DNA of 64,000 bases from Bacteroidales bacterium (GTDB lineage Bacteria > Bacteroidota > Bacteroidia > Bacteroidales > UBA932), in contig JAFTBU010000056.1 of assembly GCA_017455065.1 (NCBI GenBank), positions 1 through 64,000 on the forward strand. The letters are read 5' to 3'. The notes beneath the pieces were generated by a model. It searched no databases and was not told the origin of the DNA. It saw only the letters and a program-made list of their open reading frames with translations. Positions 18,051-26,948 of this stretch are shown in pieces (position 1 is the stretch's first letter; each line of letters begins with the position of its first letter). Made by a program: the position numbers and the translations under genes.

Positions 18051-20813
18051 CTATCTCTTCTGAGCGTCCACCTTCACGTCGTGGAGCATGATGCAGTTGT
18101 TGCTGAGTGCGTTGTAGGCGTAGGAAGGAGTTCCGCTGTTGTTCATACGTATGCCGAAGCCGCCGTTGTTGTCTGCGGCGAGCTTGCCTGTGGGGTCAGT
18201 CCAGGACATGGACACCACCTCGGGCAGCTGCTCCTTGATCTGCAGAGGGGTCTTCACGGACTTGGTGGAGGCGCTGACCTCGAGGGTATTGCCCTTGACT
18301 GATACGGTCAGGGTGCTCTGAGGCATGAAGGCTGCGGTCAGGATGCCGTGTCCCAGAGGGGTGAGTTCCTCTCCCTCATAGCGGTAGAGGGTCCACATGG
18401 TGCCGTTGGTGGTGGCGGGGACGCGCTCGATGCGCAGACCATAGCCGCTGCGGGTCACGGGGTCATATTTGACATAGACGTCCATATAGCAGCCGCTGCC
18501 GCCGAAGCCCTGTCCCTCGACCTTTCCGGGAGAATAGTTCACCGTGATAGACATGTCGCCATAGTCTCCGGGCTGGCCGAAGACAAGCCTGGGATACTTC
18601 CTTTCGCGGTCGCGGTAGCCGTTCATCAGGCCCCACATGCCTTCGGAACCGTTGGAACCGGTACCCCACTGCCAGGGAGCGGGGACGGAGCCGTCATTGT
18701 CATAGAACCAGCGGCCGAATGTGGCGGGCTCGGAGTTCTCGATGAAGAGGTTCTTGAAATCGGTGTACAGCGAAGTCTCGGTGACGTCCTTGGCGGTGAT
18801 GGCGCGCTTGGTGGTCAGGGTAACGGACTCGCCCGCATAGGGGCTGAATTCATACTTGGGAGTGATGACGGCCCTCAGGTAGTATCCTACGTCGTATTTG
18901 CTGAGAGGATAGTCCTTGAAAGGATCGTCCATGTACAGGCCGGCATCGTCGTTCATCATCGTACCGATGTGGATGCCGTCGGTGGTGTCGGGGCCCTTCT
19001 CGCGGTACCACTCGATCTTGGAGACATCCCTGTAGGCAGGCTTGTCGGTCTTGTAGGCCACTGAGACCTTGCCCTTGCCGACCTTGATGGAAGGAGACTT
19101 GACCACGGGAGCGGCCACGGGGACGGGACGCACGTGCAGGGTCACGCCGGCGGGGATGCCGTTGGGCAGGACGCAGTCCACTTCGCTGTCTATGATGGCT
19201 CCGCTGGTGTTGGGCTTGGCGGAGAGGGTCAGCACGCCGGTGCGGGGATCCACACGGCCTTCGAAGATATCCTTGTCATACTTCCACTCCAGCTTGGAGT
19301 AGTCCACGGAATTGGCAGGGACGGGCACGGGAGCGATGGTCACCTGGTTGGTCTCATCCTTGCGGTCGGAATAGAGGACTGTACCGGAGGCGCTCACGAG
19401 GAAGCGGTAAGGGAGGTTGGAGTAAGGAGCCCAGGCGGCACTGTTCTGGCCTTTGGGGTCCCAGCCGTCGTTGCCCTTCAGGAGGTTGAAGACATTGTAT
19501 TCGTCCCCCACTTTGAAGGCCTTGAGGGCCTCTCCGTCATATTCCACGGAAAGCTGGGGCATGGACTCGCTTATCTGCAGGGGCCTCTTGTCGTCGCCGA
19601 TGACATTGTTGTGCACGGCGTAGCGGGCGTAGTCGCGGAGCTTGTTCTCCCACTCTACACTCTCGATGCGGCCGGAGAATTCGCAGTCGATTACGGCATA
19701 GATACCGGAAGCGGTGGCGCCGTTGGAGCCGGAAGCACCCTTGGCAAAAGAAAGCATAGGATGGGTCATCTGGGGCATACCCACGAGACGGCAGCCGAGC
19801 AGGGCCATGATGCCGCTGGGATTGCCGCCTCCCCAGGTGGGATGGTTGTCGAAGTGGTGGAAGGTGCAATTTTCATAGACCACCATGCCGCCGCCGAAGA
19901 TGGAGTCGTCGGTGCACTGGATGAAGCAGTCCTTGAAATATCCCCTCTGGGGAGCGAAACCTGCCATCATATTGAGGTAGCCGACGAAACGGCAGTTGTC
20001 GAAGTACATCTTGTCCACTCCGCGGCCGGCGCTCTGCAGCACCTCAGCGTGGTTCTTGGAGTCGATGCGCTTCGAGATGTTCTGACGGGGGTCGCGGGGA
20101 TAGATGAGGTCTTCCTGGGCATAGTTGGCCACGGTGATGTTCTTGCCGGTGAATCCGGTGGAAATGGCGAGAGTGTACCAGCTGCCAGGGGCTCCGAGGC
20201 CCTTGGCGCCGCCTTCTCCGCGGTTGCCCGCGATACGGACGTCGTCGGCATTGCCGGTGAGGCCGATGAATGAGAGGTTGTCACCGAGTATGGTGAGACC
20301 TACTGCTCCGGTGGTCACATAGCCGCTGTTGTCAAAGGGGAAGCCCAGACGGTAGTCCTGGTTGGTCCAGTACACGCCAGGGGCAATGTAAACCGTGGTA
20401 CCTTCGGGCAGGGTCAGGGTGCGCCTGGCCTCGTCGTAGGCTCCGAGGGTCTGCAGGGTGGAGGCTATGTAGGGGCTCGCGAGCTGGTCGGGAGTCGCAT
20501 AGGCGTTCAGCAGCAGATGCTTGGCGTCGAGCTGGAGCCATTTGGCGTGCAGGGTCATGTTGCCGAGGGCCCTGTCATTGAGGAAATCCCACATGTGGAT
20601 CTCGGCTTCGGGATCGGTGTACCAGCCCACGAAGGTCCAGCCTTCGCGTACGGGCGGCATGGGGGCGATGACACCTGCACCGGCAGGCACCACTTGTGCA
20701 GGCACGGGAGAACCTCCGTTGCTGTCGAAGCTGACGGTAGCGGGGGCCTGTGCCTGGAGACCGAGGGCGACGAGCATGGCGCCCAGGGCGAGAATGATTG
20801 ATCTGAATTTCAT
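18051..20813 (-). CDS. Secreted pectin-esterase/lyase-like beta-helix protein, paralog A
   Basis: 920 residues. Signal peptide ending GLQAQ; one Listeria-Bacteroides (Flg_new-like) repeat at about 25-92 (FDSNGGSPVPAQ...REGWTFVGWYTDP); right-handed beta-helix region at about 105-440 with the pectin-esterase-type start LPEGTTVYIAPGVYW and repeated NCxF/DCxF strands (DNCRFVGYLN, ENCTFHHFDN, DCEFSGRIE); Ig-like regions; and a C-terminal beta-sandwich (about 700-915). I cannot assign catalytic residues with confidence, so lyase, esterase or binding protein are all open. It is last in the run and 21 bp after paralog B. Confidence 0.75.
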   Translation of the reverse strand: MKFRSIILALGAMLVALGLQAQAPATVSFDSNGGSPVPAQVVPAGAGVIAPMPPVREGWTFVGWYTDPEAEIHMWDFLNDRALGNMTLHAKWLQLDAKHLLLNAYATPDQLASPYIASTLQTLGAYDEARRTLTLPEGTTVYIAPGVYWTNQDYRLGFPFDNSGYVTTGAVGLTILGDNLSFIGLTGNADDVRIAGNRGEGGAKGLGAPGSWYTLAISTGFTGKNITVANYAQEDLIYPRDPRQNISKRIDSKNHAEVLQSAGRGVDKMYFDNCRFVGYLNMMAGFAPQRGYFKDCFIQCTDDSIFGGGMVVYENCTFHHFDNHPTWGGGNPSGIMALLGCRLVGMPQMTHPMLSFAKGASGSNGATASGIYAVIDCEFSGRIESVEWENKLRDYARYAVHNNVIGDDKRPLQISESMPQLSVEYDGEALKAFKVGDEYNVFNLLKGNDGWDPKGQNSAAWAPYSNLPYRFLVSASGTVLYSDRKDETNQVTIAPVPVPANSVDYSKLEWKYDKDIFEGRVDPRTGVLTLSAKPNTSGAIIDSEVDCVLPNGIPAGVTLHVRPVPVAAPVVKSPSIKVGKGKVSVAYKTDKPAYRDVSKIEWYREKGPDTTDGIHIGTMMNDDAGLYMDDPFKDYPLSKYDVGYYLRAVITPKYEFSPYAGESVTLTTKRAITAKDVTETSLYTDFKNLFIENSEPATFGRWFYDNDGSVPAPWQWGTGSNGSEGMWGLMNGYRDRERKYPRLVFGQPGDYGDMSITVNYSPGKVEGQGFGGSGCYMDVYVKYDPVTRSGYGLRIERVPATTNGTMWTLYRYEGEELTPLGHGILTAAFMPQSTLTVSVKGNTLEVSASTKSVKTPLQIKEQLPEVVSMSWTDPTGKLAADNNGGFGIRMNNSGTPSYAYNALSNNCIMLHDVKVDAQKR

Positions 20814-20834
20814 AATGCTGTATTGGCTAATAGT

Positions 20835-23588
20835 TTATCTTTCCTTGGCGTCGATGGTCACGCGGTGAAGCATGACGCAGTTGTTGGTGCCTGCGGTGTA
20901 GCGGTAGGAGGCGGTGCCGGAGTTGTTGATGCGGATGGCACAGCTGCCGGCGGTATCGGCTCCTAGAGCTCCGGAGGCATCGGTCCAGGTGATGTCCAGC
21001 TTCTCAGGCAGATTCTCCTTGATCTGCAAAGGCGTCTTTTGAGAAGTGGTGGAGGCGGTGACCCTGAGCGTATTGCCTTCGGAAGACACCGTCAGGGTGC
21101 TGCCGGGCATGAATGCACAGCTCAGCACGCCCTCGGTAAGATCGGTGCGCTCGCTGCCGTCATAGCGGCAGAGGGTCCACAGGTTGCCGTTGGTGGTGGC
21201 GGGGACACGCTGCACATGCAGGCCGTAGCCCTTGCGGGTGACGGGATCATACTTGATCATGATATCGATGTAATTGCCGTTGCCGCCGAAGCCCATGCCT
21301 TCGACCTTGCCGGTGGAGAAGTCAATGGTCATGGACATATCCCCGTAGGAGCCGCTCTGGGCATATACCAGGCGGTCAGGATCAGGTTTGCGGGTGAGGT
21401 TCTGCAGACCCCAGCGTCCGTCGGCGCCGTTGGTGCCCAGGCCCCAGGACCAGGGAGTGGAATCCCCGTCGAAGAACCAGCGTCCCACGGTGGTGGCGGG
21501 ATCGGCATTCTCGATCACATCGTGGCTGAAATCGGTGCTGAGCACAGTTGCAGTCACATCGGAGGCGGAGACGGGTTTGCGGGTGGTCAGGCTGATGCTG
21601 CCTTCCCCATAGGGGCTGAACTCGTACTTGGGAGTGATGACCGCCCTCAGGTAGCAGCCCACGTCATATTTGCTCAGGGGATACTCTTTGAAAGGATCGT
21701 CCACGAACAGGCCTTCGTCATCGTTCATCATGGTGCCCACGTGGACTCCGTCGGTGGTGGCGGGGCCTTTCTCGCGGTACCAGTCTATCTTGGAAACGTC
21801 CCTGTAGGCAGGTTTGTCGGTCTTGTAGGCTACGACGGCCTTGCCCTTGGCTATCTTGATGGAAGCCGATTTGATCACGGGAGCCGCGACGGGTACGGGA
21901 TAGATCTTCAGGTTGGCGCCTGCTGACACGCCGCTGGGCAGGGTGCATTTCACCGAGGTGGTGAGCACCGAAGCGGTGTTGTTGGGCAGGGCGCTGAGGG
22001 TCAGGTTGCCGGTGGCGGGATCGACGCTGCCGCTGAGCAGGGTCTTGTCATAGTCCCAGACCAACTTCGAATAATCCACGGATGTGGCGGGCAGCACTGC
22101 GGGAGTCATCACGACGGTGTTCCTCTCCCCGCTCTCGCCGGAATACAGCATGGTGCCGCTGAAGCCGAGCAGGAAACGGTAGGGAAGGTTGGAATAAGGC
22201 TCCCAGGCGGCGCTGTGCTGGCCTCTGGGGTCCCAGCCGTCGTTGCCCTTGAGGAGATTGTAGATATTGTACTCGTCTCCCACCTTGAAGGCCTTGAGGG
22301 CCTCGCCGCTGTAATCGACGGAGAGCTCGGGGGCGCCGGCGCTGATCACCAGGGGCCTCTTGTCGGGGCCGATGACATTGTTATGCACGGCGTAGCGGGC
22401 GTACTCGCGGGTCTTGTTCTCCCATTCGACCCTCTCGATGCGGCCGGAGAATTCGCAGTCTATCACCGCATAGATGGCGGAGGCGCTGCGGCCGTCGTTG
22501 CCTGAGCCCATCTTGGAGAATGACAGGAAGGGATGGGTCATCTGGGGCATGCCTATGAGGCGGCAGCCGAGCAGGGCGTTGATGCCGCCGGGACCGCCTG
22601 CAGCCCAGGCCGGGTGGTTGTCAAAGAGGTGGAAGGTGCAGTTTTCATAGACCACCATCTCGCCTGAGAATATGGAATCGTCAGTGCACTGCAGGAAGCA
22701 GTCCTTGAAATATGCGCGCCTCGGGCTGAAGGTGTACATCATGTTCAGGTAGCCGGTCAGGCGCACGTTGTCGAAGGAGATGCGGTCGGCTCCGCGGCCG
22801 GCGGTGCGCATCACCTCGGCGTGATTCTTCGAATCTATCCTCTTGGAGAGGTTCTGTGAAGGGTCGCGGGGATATACCAGGTCTTCCTGGGAATAGTTGG
22901 CGAATGTCACGTTCTCGGCATGGAAGCCGGTGCCCACGGCGATGGTGTACCAGCTGCCGCTGGCTCCGAGTCCCCTGGCTCCGCCCTCTCCGCGGTTGCC
23001 GCAGATGCGCACGTCGGTGGCATCGGCGGTCAGTCCCACGAAGGAGACGTCCTCGCCTGCTATGACAATGCCGACGTTGGGCCCGGGGGCGACGTAGCCG
23101 CTGTCATCGAAGGGGAAGCCCTTGAGGCGGTCGAGATTGGTCCAATACACGCCCGGGGCGAAATAGACCGTGGTCCCTGCCGGAAGGGTGAGGGTATGGG
23201 AAGTCTCGTCGTACTGTCCTATGGCCTGTAGGGTGGTGGCTATCCAGGGGCACTTGAGTTCTTCGGGGGTGGCGTAGGCGTTGAGCAGGAGGTGCTTTTC
23301 GTCGAGTTTCACCCAGCCCGCATAGAGAGTCATGTCGGAAGAGACACGGTCGTGGGCGAAATCCCACATCCTTATGCGTGCGGTGGGGTCTGTGTACCAT
23401 CCTGTGAAGGCCCAGCCTTCGCGGACGGGAGCTGCTGGTGCCTGGACGGTGCCGCCGGCGCCTGCGGAAAGGGCTGCGACCTCGCTGCCTCCCAAGGGAT
23501 TGAAACGCACCGTGGCCTTATCCTGGGCCCAGAGCGCGGCGGAGAGGAGCATTGCTCCTACGGCGAGAATGATGGATCTGGTTTTCAT
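20835..23588 (-). CDS. Secreted pectin-esterase/lyase-like beta-helix protein, paralog B
   Basis: 917 residues with the same architecture as the next gene: signal peptide, a Listeria-Bacteroides-type repeat (REGWAFTGWYTDP), a beta-helix beginning LPAGTTVYFAPGVYW, the shared FNLLKGNDGWDP-like block (here YNLLKGNDGWDP), and a C-terminal sandwich. The two proteins are very similar along their whole length and clearly arose by tandem duplication, with divergence concentrated in the linkers and C-terminal domain. It lies 23 bp after the glycosidase gene, so the three are probably co-transcribed. Confidence 0.75.
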   Translation of the reverse strand: MKTRSIILAVGAMLLSAALWAQDKATVRFNPLGGSEVAALSAGAGGTVQAPAAPVREGWAFTGWYTDPTARIRMWDFAHDRVSSDMTLYAGWVKLDEKHLLLNAYATPEELKCPWIATTLQAIGQYDETSHTLTLPAGTTVYFAPGVYWTNLDRLKGFPFDDSGYVAPGPNVGIVIAGEDVSFVGLTADATDVRICGNRGEGGARGLGASGSWYTIAVGTGFHAENVTFANYSQEDLVYPRDPSQNLSKRIDSKNHAEVMRTAGRGADRISFDNVRLTGYLNMMYTFSPRRAYFKDCFLQCTDDSIFSGEMVVYENCTFHLFDNHPAWAAGGPGGINALLGCRLIGMPQMTHPFLSFSKMGSGNDGRSASAIYAVIDCEFSGRIERVEWENKTREYARYAVHNNVIGPDKRPLVISAGAPELSVDYSGEALKAFKVGDEYNIYNLLKGNDGWDPRGQHSAAWEPYSNLPYRFLLGFSGTMLYSGESGERNTVVMTPAVLPATSVDYSKLVWDYDKTLLSGSVDPATGNLTLSALPNNTASVLTTSVKCTLPSGVSAGANLKIYPVPVAAPVIKSASIKIAKGKAVVAYKTDKPAYRDVSKIDWYREKGPATTDGVHVGTMMNDDEGLFVDDPFKEYPLSKYDVGCYLRAVITPKYEFSPYGEGSISLTTRKPVSASDVTATVLSTDFSHDVIENADPATTVGRWFFDGDSTPWSWGLGTNGADGRWGLQNLTRKPDPDRLVYAQSGSYGDMSMTIDFSTGKVEGMGFGGNGNYIDIMIKYDPVTRKGYGLHVQRVPATTNGNLWTLCRYDGSERTDLTEGVLSCAFMPGSTLTVSSEGNTLRVTASTTSQKTPLQIKENLPEKLDITWTDASGALGADTAGSCAIRINNSGTASYRYTAGTNNCVMLHRVTIDAKER

Positions 23589-23611
23589 TGGCGGTTAATA
23601 GATTTGATCGG

Positions 23612-26600
23612 TTACAGTTTGATTTCAGCCTTGGCGATGCCGGGGGTCACGCTCACCAGGCGGCCGTCCACCCAGATGCGCATGCCGGCGCCCTTGCCGT
23701 AGCGGCGGCCGTCCTTGTCCCAGAGTACGGTGACATCATGGCCGCGGTAGCTGATTCCGTCCATGCAGAACCAGTCCCAGCGGGCCTCGGGGACCAGGGG
23801 ATTGACCTCCAGCACATCGTCCTCGCGCGGGCGCAGGCCCACGAGGCCGGTCACGATGAGGTCGGCCCAGGTGGAATGGTTGTAATAGTCGCTGCGGGGG
23901 TTCTCACCTTTCAGCCAGTAGCCGGTGACTTCGTCCAGATACTCGCCTATGTAGGGGCGGCCCCTGCGGTACTGGCTGTCGGCGTACTGCTTGATGCAGT
24001 CGAGATAGTCGTCTTTGGTGACATAGTCCTGGCTGTAGTCGTTGAGCAGGTTGGCCAGGCCGGTGATCACCTGGGATGATGAGAAAGGCCACACGGCGCC
24101 GTCCCACTCGCAGGAGCCCACTCCGTGGCTGCGGAACTCGGGATGGCGTCTCTCGGCGGTGGTGAGGCCGTAGGGGGATTTGAAGCCTTTTTCATCCTTT
24201 ATCTGGGCCCATGCCACTTCGTACCCCGGGTCGGGGAGTTCGAAGTACCAGGGGATGTAGCCTATGGCTTCGCGCACCTGGGCGAGGCTGTCGCCGGGCA
24301 CGCGGTAGGAGTCGAAAAACTCGAGCCCGGGATTCCAGAGCTTTTCCTGGACCATGGACTTGATCCCGGCCGCCTGCTTGGCGTAGTAATCGCTCTTGGC
24401 AGGGTCGGAAGCCATGGCGGCCATCTTGGAGAGGGCCACGGCGTTGCCGTACATGTAGCTGTTGAGGGTGGGACGCTCGTTCTGCATCCTGCGGCCGCCG
24501 CTGATGGATTCCTCCATGCCGTCGCTCACATCCCTCTGGCCGAAGAGGCCTTCTCCGTGGCGGTGGCTCTCCACCCAATACTTCCAATCGTCCTCGAATG
24601 CGGGATACAGGGACATCAGCTGCTCGCGGTCACCCGTCACGAGATATCTCTGATATGCGGCCCAGGGGGTCCAGGAGCTGAAATTGTGGATCCTGTCCAT
24701 GGGGCCGCCGTCTTTGCCATGGTACCAGATGTCCAGGTAGTCGTCGATATACTGGGGGTTGCGCACCCAGCGTCCTTCAGACACGTGATGTCCTATGGCG
24801 CAGGCTATCATATTGTATTTGTCGGCGTAGCTGCGGTCCACCTGGAATTCGTTGATCACGAAGCCCTGGGGCGTGCGGCGTATGCTCTTGCGCCAGGACC
24901 ACCAGCGGAAATACCATATCTCCTCGATGGACGGGTCGGGGCAGGAGAACAGGGGCACATTGGCCTGCATCCAGTCCCAGGACTCGGCGTTGGAGTAGGC
25001 CTTGACGTCGGGTTCGGGCTCCATCACATTGAAATAGTCCACATAGGACTTGTAGTCGGCCGCCCTGAGCACATCGTGGGAATGGCCGGCGGGGGCGGTG
25101 ACGAGGGAATAGATGCGGAATACCGCCTCCTGAGGCTCTATGGCATCGGCTCCCGGCCTGTCGGTGAATATCTCCGCAGGGTCTTCGGGGGTCGGGTCGG
25201 TCTTGGGGGCTCCGGTGCGGAACACCACCCTCTCGAGCTCTGCCGCGGGGGCGTAGAATATCCTGGTGGTGGGATTGCTGCCGTTGATGCTGGTGGTGTA
25301 GCTGCGGTGCAGGCAGTCCACTGTGATGTCCACGCGGGTCTTCTCTCCGGCCTTGTAGGTGCCGGCCCTGCCGTAGCGTGCGCCGTTCTTGACTGTGACG
25401 GAGCCGTCGGGCTCGAAGCTCAGGCGTACTGAAGGCAGGCCTTTGGCGTCCTGGAGCTCTATCTGGAGCATGCCGAAGTCTGCCTGTCCGGGCATCACTT
25501 CGAAAGACACGGAGAAGGCCTGGGAGGCGGGGATGACTTTCTCCGCCTTGGCGTAGTCGAAAGGATCCTTGTCCCTGAGGGTCAGGGCCCTGACTCCTGC
25601 GGGATCTTTTTCGATGCGGGTGGAGGCCCAGATGAGGTCGTAGGTGTTCCACTGGTCCAGTTCATGTCCGGGCTCCATGGCATCGAACACATCGGAGGAG
25701 TGTCCTGCGGCCTTGTTGACCACGGGCACGGGGATGGAACTCACCCAGATGTCCTCCTTGTTCATGCTGTAGGTGAGCCATATCTTGCCGTCGCCGGGAT
25801 CGCCGTTGCCCTCCTGGATACCCCTGACATACTGGGGACCGCGGTTCTTGTAGTTGCCGCCGTACCTCAGAGGGGTGATCTCCCCGTGCACCAGGGACAG
25901 GTCGGTGTACTCCAGGCCGTCGTCGGAAGTCGAGATGGCCAGGGGCCAGCGGTACTCGGAAGGATTGTAGATGGTGGCGTAGCGGCCGTCGGAAGTGCGC
26001 TGGCCCCATATCTTGGCGTTGCTGTTGACGAAGCCGTAGGCGCGGGCGACGGGCTGGGACCAGGTGTATCCCCCGTCCTCGCTGACCGAGGTCAGGGCGT
26101 GTTTCCACAGACCCACCACCTTGCCGTCGGGCAGGTGGTAGTAGGAGAAGGCCTGGTAGCGGTTCTTCAGGGGGATGAGAGGATCGCCCGCATCGGCCTC
26201 CTCGACCATCTGCATCATGTACAGGGGGTTGGCGAGGATTTCCTCGCAAGCGGCCTTGAAGCCCTTGTCACGGGAACGGGTGTAGAAAGGATAATCGGTA
26301 TTCTTTTCGTTGAAGCCGTGGTTGTAGCGCAGGAAATAGATGGGGCCGAAGCTGCCGTCGTCCAGTATTTCGCGTATCACGCGGCCTATGCCGTTGCCGT
26401 CGTTGGGGCCGTCTCCCCTCTCGGTGAGGGCGACTCCGTAGAAGGCCAATGCGAAGAGCCTGCCGCTGCGGGAGGTGTAGAAGCCCACCCGCTGGTGCAT
26501 CACGGCCATGAGGCCGGGGCCGGCGACGGGACCGTCAGGGCTCTTGCGGAAGCCCTCGGGCACCTTGTACTCAGGGAAGAGCACCTGTGCGTCGGACCAG

Positions 26601-26938
26601 TTCTTCCCGTCCGGGGAAGTGATGAGGAAGGTCTTTCCCGGGGGCTGGTGTTCGCTTACGGGGTCGGAAAGGTATTCCACATAGAAACGACCGTGCCAAT
26701 AGGCAATCATCGGAGCGTGGTTGTAGGTCCATCCGCAGCCGTCCATCGCATATTCGAGGGAACGGTTGGCGCGCATGATCTGCTGGTTGTGCACGCCGAT
26801 GGCGGGGCGAAGCTGTCCGTCGTGGTAGTCCACGTTGGACATGGTGGCGCCTGTGTAATGTACCAGGCCGGTCTGTGCCCTCATCACGGGCACGGCCGCA
26901 AGTGCTGCTGCGGCCAGAATGGTTGTCAGTCGTTTCAT
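23612..26938 (-). CDS. Secreted two-module glycosidase: propeller-like N-half, (alpha/alpha)6 C-half
   Basis: 1108 residues with signal peptide MKRLTTILAAAALAAVPVMRA. The N-half (about 25-420) has BNR/Asp-box-like strands (ITSPDGKNWSD, VSEDGGYTWS, ISTSDDGLEYTD), suggesting an exo-acting beta-propeller. A sandwich domain follows. The C-half (about 640-1090) is an (alpha/alpha)6 toroid of the MGH1/GH63-like type, with EWDGAVWPFSSSQVI and EYLDEVTGYWLKGE...DYYNHSTWADL carrying the probable acidic catalytic residues. Substrate is not identifiable; the neighbours suggest a pectic polysaccharide. It begins 10 nt after the metG stop. Confidence 0.72.
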   Translation of the reverse strand: MKRLTTILAAAALAAVPVMRAQTGLVHYTGATMSNVDYHDGQLRPAIGVHNQQIMRANRSLEYAMDGCGWTYNHAPMIAYWHGRFYVEYLSDPVSEHQPPGKTFLITSPDGKNWSDAQVLFPEYKVPEGFRKSPDGPVAGPGLMAVMHQRVGFYTSRSGRLFALAFYGVALTERGDGPNDGNGIGRVIREILDDGSFGPIYFLRYNHGFNEKNTDYPFYTRSRDKGFKAACEEILANPLYMMQMVEEADAGDPLIPLKNRYQAFSYYHLPDGKVVGLWKHALTSVSEDGGYTWSQPVARAYGFVNSNAKIWGQRTSDGRYATIYNPSEYRWPLAISTSDDGLEYTDLSLVHGEITPLRYGGNYKNRGPQYVRGIQEGNGDPGDGKIWLTYSMNKEDIWVSSIPVPVVNKAAGHSSDVFDAMEPGHELDQWNTYDLIWASTRIEKDPAGVRALTLRDKDPFDYAKAEKVIPASQAFSVSFEVMPGQADFGMLQIELQDAKGLPSVRLSFEPDGSVTVKNGARYGRAGTYKAGEKTRVDITVDCLHRSYTTSINGSNPTTRIFYAPAAELERVVFRTGAPKTDPTPEDPAEIFTDRPGADAIEPQEAVFRIYSLVTAPAGHSHDVLRAADYKSYVDYFNVMEPEPDVKAYSNAESWDWMQANVPLFSCPDPSIEEIWYFRWWSWRKSIRRTPQGFVINEFQVDRSYADKYNMIACAIGHHVSEGRWVRNPQYIDDYLDIWYHGKDGGPMDRIHNFSSWTPWAAYQRYLVTGDREQLMSLYPAFEDDWKYWVESHRHGEGLFGQRDVSDGMEESISGGRRMQNERPTLNSYMYGNAVALSKMAAMASDPAKSDYYAKQAAGIKSMVQEKLWNPGLEFFDSYRVPGDSLAQVREAIGYIPWYFELPDPGYEVAWAQIKDEKGFKSPYGLTTAERRHPEFRSHGVGSCEWDGAVWPFSSSQVITGLANLLNDYSQDYVTKDDYLDCIKQYADSQYRRGRPYIGEYLDEVTGYWLKGENPRSDYYNHSTWADLIVTGLVGLRPREDDVLEVNPLVPEARWDWFCMDGISYRGHDVTVLWDKDGRRYGKGAGMRIWVDGRLVSVTPGIAKAEIKL

Positions 26939-26948
26939 GTATATGGTT

